DNA from: Chromera velia | Taxonomy: Eukaryota; Sar; Chromeraceae | NCBI GenBank assembly: GCA_018398765.1 | Contig: JAHBMJ010001750.1 | Location: 1-26,611, forward strand | Direction of reading: 5' to 3' | DNA length: 26,611 nucleotides | Shown here: piece after piece, positions 20,056 to 26,611 of the stretch | How positions within the stretch are numbered: position 1 is the stretch's first letter | How the letters are laid out: each line of letters begins with the position of its first letter | The notes under the pieces: generated by a model | The model's database searches: none | Told to the model about the DNA's origin: nothing | What the model saw: the letters and a program-made list of their open reading frames with translations, nothing else | Made by a program: the position numbers and the translations under genes

Positions 20056-21936
20056 ATGTCAATCTGGAAACGTTTCAGAAATTTTCTTTCACTTGTATGT
20101 GAGCTTCAAAAATTTAAGGACATCCCGTCCCGGACCAGAGAAGTGCAAGCGAACGGTGAGAGCCTCTTGAAGGAAGGGTTTGAGATTGCAGAGCGACTCT
20201 TAGAGTCCACAGAAGCTAGTAAACCATCTGTTCCACCAACTAAGATTTCTGAGAAGCAGAGTGCAGTCCAACATACGACTTGATACACCGATACAGGCAA
20301 ACCAAAAACTTGCAGAAGTCGCAGGTTGACAGAGACTGAGGCGGCCTGGAAGAAAAAAGTGGCAGAGTAAACGCAGTCTCAGCAATCATCTGAGCACTGT
20401 GATGCTGGTTGCCTAAAAGGTTCAGCAGGGAGAGGGAGGAAACAGAAAGTCCAGCAGCCCAGAGACGTCTTCTTTGAAGGCATGCGCAAAGCCCCAGGCG
20501 CACATGGAAATGCAAATCGAAGTGGAGAGAGGGGTGAAGCAAGCAAGCGAGGTTTTGGCAGTAATCAGTTGAAGATTTCTAGTCGCTCACAATAACAGAG
20601 GAGGCCGGACCGAGAGATAGAGAGAGGAAGGAGAATTATTCCACCAGCCTGAGGTTCCCTAGAGAAGGAATTCCATGTGAGAGAGGGGGATGTGGATTGG
20701 GTCGAAGAAACTCTAGGTGATGGCGGTGTTCGTGTAAGATCGCACGGCTGCACGCAGTTGGGCGTTTCTAATCAGTTGCAGCAGCAAACAGAATCTGATG
20801 TGCAGGTGTCTGGGGTGTGAGAGGGGAGTGTCCCTGTGAGCTCCGTGGGAGCCACACTCGCTGGAACTCCAAGCACGACGTTCAACTTCAGTCAGTCATC
20901 TCAGAAAGAAGGCAGAGGAACGTGGGAAGTGTAAGAGAGGAGTGGGCCTGTCAATTCTAATAGGGACGTATTCTTTGCGATGCCTCAGACGACTTTTGAT
21001 TTTGGTCAGAGCTCCCCTGTGATGGCTCCTGCCGAAGAGGATGGTCAAATGAATAAGCCCATCCCGATGGAGCTGTGCCAGATCGAAAGGAGTAAGAAGG
21101 ACGAAGGAGGTGTGGGAAAAGACTTGTTTGAATCGCTGTATGGAGTTGGGAGTTGGGAATTGAGAGAACAAATCCACTGTCAGTCTGAGAGACCACACAG
21201 CCCGTCTCCGCAGCTCAATCGTTTAGAGACAGGTGGGTAGGGAAATGACTTTGGGGGTGGGAGTCCAAGGAAAGCAGAGAAATAGAAACGAAAGTGTCAA
21301 GAAAAGAAAGAGAGAAAGAGGCAGGAAAAGCACGAAAGGGAAATGCTGGCTGTTAGGCAAACGAAGGAGACGGACAGCCCTTAGTCCCTTCTGCCTCCAA
21401 TCAGTGAGGGAGTGGAGGAATCGGCAGTCTCGTCTAATGGTTTGACACCGTCTCATCAGGCCAGGCGTTGGCAAGAGAAAACGGAGGTGAAGAACAAAGA
21501 GAAAGAGAGAAGGCGAGCAGCCCATGCAAAACCAAAGACGTCAGTCCCACCGCGTGATCCGCTCCAGCATGAGTATTGGGAGGATGTGTCTCTTCGTTTT
21601 CGGTTGGGAAGGGAAGACTTGATCCCAAAAGTTCAGGGAATTAGCACTGCAGACTGGCATGCATTTTTAGCACGTCGTGGGTGTGGGCATACAGGGGAGA
21701 CATTTTATAGGGAGATGTATGGGAATGGAAGGGGTGACACCACTGTGATACCATGTGTGCCAGAAGTGAGACCTGCAGTACGGCAGATGAGGAGCGTACA
21801 GACCACCCGCACTTCTGAATCAGTGCAGTCTTCTATCAGTCGACAACCTCCATCAGAGCAGCAGCACCAAGCTAACGGAGACTCGGATCAAACAGATGGG
21901 AAAGAGCTGGGGGTGATTGTAGGGCTAACCGATTAG
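20056..21936 (+). pseudogene. Gag-like 627-codon frame with nine internal stops and no frameshift
   Basis: From ATG 20056 one frame runs to TAG 21934 with stops only at TGA 20281, TAA 20368, TAA 20593, TGA 20650, TGA 20818, TAA 20932, TAG 21238, TAG 21283 and TAG 21382. The chain between them keeps a consistent hydrophilic, Gln/Ser/Glu/Lys-rich character. It starts MSIWKRFRNFLSLVCELQKF, has a strongly charged coiled-coil-like part (KRKCQEKKERKRQEKHERE, ~21286-21345), and then the best-conserved-looking block (HEYWEDVSLRFRLGREDL ... GISTADWHAFLARRG ... GETFYREMYGNG, ~21567-21730). Position in the element, right after the primer-binding site, suggests Gag, but I recognise no named domain and no CCHC knuckle. 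All nine stops are one transition from CGA, CAA, CAG or TGG. Confidence 0.55.
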
Positions 21937-21994
21937 GAGATGCAGTACTATGGCATCCAGTGGACTCTGTGACTGAAGGAACAATTTTTAGCCG

Positions 21995-22300
21995 ATGTAT
22001 ATATTTTCTGCCCTTTTTAGTCTGAATTTTTTTTTCTCTGTTGTTGTCCTCGTGCGCGTCACACTCTCTCTAACCGAGTGTGGAAGCGGCCTTGAAGGGG
22101 GAGGGGGTATGTACACGGGGTGTACGGTGAAGTCAGTACGGAGGGTGGTTGTGAGTTGTGATGGGTTGATTGAAGTGGACTATGAGTTGACGATGCGAAA
22201 GAGAAGAAGAGTCACAGGAAAAACTGTAAAGGAAATTCTGAAATCAGAAATGAGAGAGATGAAAGAAAAGAAAAGAGAAGAGAAGAAAAGCGTTCTTTGA
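21995..22300 (+). CDS. Small ORF in the 3' part of the LTR element
   Basis: 101 codons, unrecognised. A hydrophobic N-terminus (IFSALFSLNFFFSVVVLV) is followed by GCTVKSVRRVVVSCDGLIEVDY and a highly charged Lys/Glu tail (KSEMREMKEKKREEKK). It is out of frame with the Gag-like frame by one position. It may be a fragment of the element's coding region or chance. Confidence 0.25.
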   Translation: MYIFSALFSLNFFFSVVVLVRVTLSLTECGSGLEGGGGMYTGCTVKSVRRVVVSCDGLIEVDYELTMRKRRRVTGKTVKEILKSEMREMKEKKREEKKSVL

Positions 22301-22426
22301 TTTCCTACGATGCTGCAAATGAGGAAAAACGATGATCTGATTAATGATTACCACTTCATTGCCGCGAAGCGTTGCATAAGAGAATTCACTTACGTTTTCT
22401 GTGTAAGCCAGCGTGGACGTGGCTTC

Positions 22427-22439
22427 AGGGGGGAGGTGG
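22427..22439 (+). other. Polypurine tract
   Basis: AGGGGGGAGGTGG abuts the 3' LTR, the expected place for plus-strand priming. Confidence 0.75.
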
Positions 22440-22440
22440 T

Positions 22441-22692
22441 ACGTAACGTTGTGAGGCTAGCCAGCTGCGCAATGGTACGCGAAGCAGCATGTCAGGCTGT
22501 ATCGAGATATGCACAGTTCGAGCGTATTTGGATTGATGCAATTAAGCTATGCGCATGCATACAGTCAACAGTGAGTTAAGCTTTCATATAAAAGTCTGTA
22601 AGGGAGTATTTAGAAGTAAGAACCTTATATGACAGAACTTCTTATACCAAATGAGCCCCGTACAATAGCTAGCCACTGCACCACACTCCGTA
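22441..22692 (+). repeat. 3' LTR (252 bp)
   Basis: Same length as the 5' LTR, no indels between the two, about 21 substitutions of which about 18 are transitions. TATAAAAG is at 22587-22594. Both ends coincide exactly with those of the 5' copy. Confidence 0.88.
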
Positions 22693-23022
22693 GCGGGCGT
22701 ATATGCGTCAATCGTGCAGTTCTCATTTTTCTTGCTTTCCAGGGCCGTTCGCAAGCTTGCTTGCAGCAGATACCCCAGCCCACGCATGCATGCGCAGTGT
22801 TTTTCACCAAAAACCCGGCCCCGAAAGGCTGAATTTGTGAGATGCGTGCGTCAGATCGATGGGTACCCCCGGGCTTTTTTCCCGGGGGAGGGGGGGGTTC
22901 CGCGTATGTTTTTTTCCCGCGGGGGGGGGGGGGCGGCGCGAGGCTGGCCGGCGTGCGTCAATCGTGCAGTTCTCATTTTTCTTGCTTTCCGGGGCCGTTC
23001 GCAAGCTTGCTTGCGTCAGATG
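22693..23022 (+). repeat. Dispersed repeat resumed after the LTR element, plus one full unit
   Basis: Continues the unit cut at 19588 (GTCAATCGTGCAGTTCTC, TTTCCAGGGCCGTTCGCAAG), then one more unit with the same block order, including a perfect CCCCCGGG/CCCGGGGG stem around a CTTTTTT loop at 22866-22888 and a run of about 14 Gs. It ends with CTTGCTTGCGTCAGAT at about 23022, ~265 bp before the proA start. Confidence 0.88.
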
Positions 23023-23033
23023 CAGGATTTGCC

Positions 23034-23067
23034 GGGGGCCCGCGGCCCCCGCGTGCATGGCCATGCA
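23034..23067. other. Two adjacent palindromes upstream of proA
   Basis: GGGGGCC/GGCCCCC around CGC (23034-23050), then the perfect 14-bp palindrome TGCATGGCCATGCA (23054-23067). They lie ~220 bp before the proA ATG. Whether they are regulatory or remnants of the adjoining repeat is not known. Confidence 0.6.
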
Positions 23068-23287
23068 GACCGTCACGCAAAACGGAACAACCCTGTATAG
23101 CAATGCCGTCTCCTCTTCTCTGCTTCTCCGGACAAGACTTCGGTTACCATATCTTCTCCCCTTGAAGAAGTATCAGCCCAGTGAATGAGCTGCCAGATCA
23201 TTCGATTCTCTGAAAAATTGTCGCGTCTCCCTCATTAGCTACGCTGAATCTGTTTGAATTCGAACGCCTCGAGTCTTCTCGTCGACG

Positions 23288-25289
23288 ATGGAAAGTTTCG
23301 CTCAGAAAGCCCGCGTGGCTGCTCAGCAGCTTGCAGCAGCCCCTTTGGATGCGAAGAATGGCGTGTTGCAGCTCTTCAAGGAAGAACTTACCAGCCACAG
23401 ACCGCAGATTGAGGCAGCGAATGCCCAGGACAAAGAGGCCGCTAAGAAAGCCACAGCGGACGGGTCTATGTCCTCATCTCTTTTCAAGCGTCTCGATGTG
23501 ACCGGAGCGAAGTTTGACACTCTCTTGAAAGGCATTGACGACGTGATCAATCTCGAAGACCCTGTTGGGAAGTGCCAATTCTCCTCTCACTTGTCCGATG
23601 GTTTGGATCTCTACAGAGTCTCCTGCCCCATCGGAGTTCTTGCGATCATCTTCGAAGCCCGTCCCGAGGCCGCAGTGCAGATCTCTTCACTTGCGATCAA
23701 GTCCGGCAATGCGCTGATTCTGAAGGGGGGCAAGGAAGCCACTCATTCGAACCACGCAATCAACGTGGCGCTCAGTTCTGCTTTGAAGAAAGCCCATGAG
23801 AAGTGGGGTATTCCTTTGGAAAGCGTTCAATTGATTGACACCCGTGAGGAGGTCAACAGCATTCTGAAGATGGACAAGTACATCGATTTGGTGATTCCCA
23901 GAGGAGGGAACGCGCTGGTGTCCTATATCAAGAACAACACCAGCATTCCCGTCTTGGGGCACGCTGACGGGATCTGCTCTGTCTTCGTTGACGAGTCAGC
24001 AGAGCTCGGTCTGGCTCTGGACGTTGTGCAGGACTCGAAGCTGAACTACGTCGCTGCCTGTAACGCCTTGGAGACCTTGCTGGTCCACAAGGATATGGCT
24101 CCCAAGTTTCTCCCACAGCTTGCAGGAAGCTTGCTCCCTCTGGGCGTCACATTCAAAGCCGATGAAACGGCGCTCCCCCTGCTGCTGCAAGGCGCAGAGA
24201 CGGGAGAGGCAGCGAAGTCGAAAGACAAAGTCCAAGCGGCAACTGCAGAGGACTTCGACACGGAGTTCCTCTGCGAGACCATGGCTGTGAAGGTTGTTGG
24301 GACCATGCAGGTCAGGCAAGCAAGCAAGCAGGCAGGCGGGTGTCTGCATAGAAGGAGAAGGAAAAAGAAGAAGTGGCAAGAAAACCGCTCCATGCGTTTC
24401 CTTTTGTTGAAGTGGATGGCCGTCCGCCGTTTGTCTGCAAGTTCGCTTGTCCCTGACTGGCAGACTTCTCTCCCTTGTTCTTCCTGCCCCTTTGTCATTC
24501 CTTCTCGGTGTCCGTTTCCCTCTTTCTCTCCCTGTGCCAGTCTGTCATTCCTCCTCGTCTCCTCTCTCTCTCTGTGCAGGAAGCGATTGACCACATCAAC
24601 CTGCACGGGTCTCACCACACAGACTGCATCGTGAGTGCAGACAGCCAAAATGCCGAGAGGTTCATGACCGCAGTGGACTCTGCAGGCGTGTACCACAACG
24701 CCTCCACGCGGTTTGCTGACGGGTTCCGATACGGCTTTGGAGCAGAGGTCAGGGAGACAGACAGACAGACGCCAGATAATGAATGCATTTTGCGTTGCTC
24801 CTATGAGAAGTGGACATAAGGGAAGGGACAGGGGGTGCACAGAAGAATAGCAGCACCTTTTGTCTTGCACGGTTCTGTGTTGAGCCTGACAAGGGAGCAG
24901 ATATGCGGACTGAAAGCTTTGCAGGCAGAGTGACAGGCAGACATCGTTTGAGGAAGGCATGAACTAGTGAGAGACTTAGACAGAGAGACAGAGGCAGGCA
25001 AATGAAGATGCAATCAGGTCGGCAACCTGATCGACATACGAGAAAAGAAATGAACACTGTCGCTGTCTCTTCTCTCTGCCCCCCTCTTTTCTGCTTCCAG
25101 GTAGGCATTTCAACGAATCGCATTCACTCCCGAGGTCCTGTGGGCCTGGAGGGGTTGGTCATCTACAAGTACCGGCTCTATGGGAAGGGGCACACGGTGG
25201 CTGCGTTCAACTCAGGAGAGAGGCAGTACTCCCACAAGACCTTCCAGGGCCCTCCGGATGTGGAGAAGATCGCAGAACTGCACAACTGA
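23288..25289 (+). CDS. proA: Gamma-glutamyl phosphate reductase (glutamate-5-semialdehyde dehydrogenase), three exons
   Basis: Catalyses the second step of proline synthesis: gamma-glutamyl phosphate to glutamate-5-semialdehyde with NADPH. Exons 23288-24310, 24580-24747 and 25101-25289; both introns are phase 0 and GT-AG (donors GTCAGG, acceptors TGTGCAG and TTCCAG). The joined protein is 459 residues; bacterial enzymes are ~420. The N-terminal part shows the aldehyde-dehydrogenase-type cofactor domain ([20 protein letters not shown] from residue 123; [10 protein letters not shown] from 202). Catalytic Cys258 lies in [12 protein letters not shown]. Exon 2 opens with the family signature [17 protein letters not shown] (342-358), and exon 3 holds [13 protein letters not shown]. 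No glutamate-5-kinase domain is attached, so unlike the fused P5CS of plants and animals this is a stand-alone enzyme; a separate kinase gene is expected elsewhere. The ATG is the first in frame, with no targeting peptide obvious, suggesting the cytosol. Confidence 0.96.
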
Positions 25290-26611
25290 GGCGTGCATGA
25301 GTGGGGGTGAAGAGGAAGGTTGTGAGGGAGACTGGGGGGAGAGCCCCTCGCCAGAGATGCAGAGAAGTAGAGTAGATGAGAAGGGCATTGACAGGTGCCT
25401 GTGTGCGGCGTGCCTGTCCTCGAGAACTCAAGAGACGAGGGATACACTTACTTCAGCGGAGTGCCTGTTCGGTCGGGGCGAAACGAATTGAGAGGAAAGA
25501 AGTACGCGGGAAGAATCACAGAAAAAGTAAAAGAAGTTCAAAATGCGAAGCAAGCGCAAGAGAGAAGAAACGAGGCGTCACGGGCGCGGAGAGAGCCAGG
25601 AACCTGTTGTGTCAGTCCATGCAGTATGTGCATCTCGACTCTCACACGTCCAGGCAATGTTGGAGGGTAACAAAATGCAGCGTGAGCTGCTACGCTTTGC
25701 AGACGAGGTGTAGTATCAGACAATCTAGCAGACAATGAACTGGCCCGCGCAAATTAATAAATTAAGTATACGTTTTAAAGTTTAAATATGTATTAATTTT
25801 GCAAAATACTTGTATATGTAAGATGAAGAAGATGAGGAAGCTAGCAAGGGAAGGGGGGCGTTCAACGCGAGAATTTCAATTAGTTAGTCTGAATTTAGTC
25901 AAAACGTATGTGCATGCATCATGATTTCTAATTAAAATTATATATAAATTTCAAATTCTATTGTTTTTAGGTTAAATCATTGTTCATGTAACGTTAATGT
26001 GTGCATGTAAAGGTTTGAAATCTTTGAGTTTTCTCTTTCACATCAAGTGCGAAGGTCAGACGCGCGCGTACAGAAGATCGAAGCGAAAGTTGCGATCGTG
26101 CCCCTCGCTCGCATGACGTCCGCACGCCCCAAACGGCCAAACAAATAAACAAAAAAAATTCAGAGCCCTGCAGACCGCGCGAACCGAACTTGGAGAGCTG
26201 GTACCCGACATTTGAACGTCGATTGCCATGATGCAACCAGATCGTGTACGCCAGACGTTGCCGGCAAACAACCAATCACATCCATCAGGTTATATTGTAT
26301 GCCTTCTTCTGCAGTGATGATGAATCCCTAGCTTACCTAAGCTCAGAGATCCACGCTTGTACATATACTTGTAAGTCTGGTCTTCCGGGAATGGTCTCGA
26401 GTTCACAGATCTCTCTAGTCCGGACCTCGATACACACTCTCTATCTATATTTCTAATTCTCGGTCGATCGGTCGATCGATCGCTCACGTGCACGTCTGCT
26501 CTGTCTGTATCTGTTGTATTTCATGTAATACACTTGTCTGTATGTCCCGTACATGACATGCTCTTTGCTTTTCTGTCCACTCGCATTCAGTCTCTTTCAG
26601 TTCTGCACTTT
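25290..26611. other. 3' flank of proA, then no gene recognised
   Basis: 25290-25740 holds only short frames. 25750-26010 is AT-rich and contains a TGCATGCA at 25911-25918. 26462-26481 is a run of GATCG words (CGGTCGATCGGTCGATCGAT). No RNA gene or element ends were found. Confidence 0.55.

Larger units (their letters stand above)
19589..22692 (+). mobile_element. Nested 3.1-kb LTR retroelement, Gag-like only
   Basis: Equal 252-bp direct repeats bound the element (19589-19840 and 22441-22692). A primer-binding site matching the initiator-tRNA-Met type lies 3 nt inside the left LTR, and a polypurine tract abuts the right LTR. It interrupts a copy of the dispersed repeat: left flank ...GGCCGGC, right flank GCGGGCGTATATGCGTCAATC, whereas intact copies read GGCCGGCGTGCGTCAATC. 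GCCGGC/GCGGGC may be a 6-bp target duplication with one change. The interior has a Gag-like frame but no protease, integrase or reverse transcriptase, so it would depend on another element for mobility. The LTRs differ at about 21 of 252 positions, so the insertion is old. Confidence 0.85.

Noticed and set aside
3700-21384. Stop codon reassignment as explanation of the in-frame stops
   Set aside because: proA and the dioxygenase have no internal stops and end normally at TGA; stops of all three kinds occur only in repeats and one TPR gene, so mutation is simpler.
19589-22692. Composite DNA transposon or simple segmental duplication
   Set aside because: The primer-binding site, polypurine tract, TATA box and exact equal-length ends fit an LTR element better; no transposase is seen.
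1-26611. tRNA, rRNA or other structured RNA genes
   Set aside because: None recognised on either strand; the TGGTAGCAGAAC at 19844 is a primer-binding site, not a tRNA end.

Overview
The window is nuclear DNA of an intron-bearing eukaryote. Two conserved genes have clear GT-AG introns, there are two kinds of LTR retroelement, simple repeats are abundant, and there is an assembly gap of Ns. The gene types (kinesin-light-chain-like TPR proteins, short zinc-binding repeat proteins, a stand-alone gamma-glutamyl phosphate reductase, a clavaminate-synthase-like dioxygenase), the mid-range GC and the frequent TGCATGCA words suggest an algal alveolate such as a chromerid (for example Chromera velia). 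That assignment is inference; no rRNA or organelle marker is present.

Layout. 1-2177: AT-rich then mixed DNA, no recognisable gene. 2178-2508: a run of consecutive hairpins. 2522-5796: a decayed Ty1/copia-type Pol (integrase, reverse transcriptase, RNase H) with seven internal stops and three frame breaks, two of them at 13-14 bp tandem duplications. 7018-7938 (-): a protein of 13 tandem 18-residue CxHx6CxxC repeats. 8531-9417 (-): a likely exon ending in a C2H2 zinc finger. 9559-9765: a direct repeat pair. 11562-13006: assembly gap, purine microsatellites and a 330-bp duplication. 12947-14364 (-): a protein with eight 42-residue TPRs interrupted by one in-frame TAG. 15822-18092 (-): a five-exon TauD/clavaminate-synthase-like dioxygenase. 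18379-19588 and 22693-23022: a GC-rich dispersed repeat family including a large foldback. 19589-22692: a 3.1-kb LTR element nested in that repeat, with 252-bp LTRs, a primer-binding site, a polypurine tract and a Gag-like frame with nine stops but no frameshift. 23288-25289 (+): proA in three exons. 25290-26611: no gene seen.

How it fits together. The two intact genes (proA for proline synthesis, and the 2-oxoglutarate/Fe(II)-type dioxygenase) are housekeeping-type genes on opposite strands, separated by about 5.2 kb that is mostly repeats and the nested LTR element. I see no operon-like or pathway link between neighbours. A theme across the window is decay by C-to-T/G-to-A transitions: the stops in copia Pol, in the Gag-like frame and in the TPR gene are each one transition from a sense codon, LTR differences are mostly transitions, and all nine mismatches between the foldback arms are transitions.

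The observations I consider most worth follow-up are the two covarying hairpins upstream of the copia remnant, the 13-unit CxHx6CxxC protein, the Gag-only nested LTR element with unusual LTR ends, and the transition-only decay signature.
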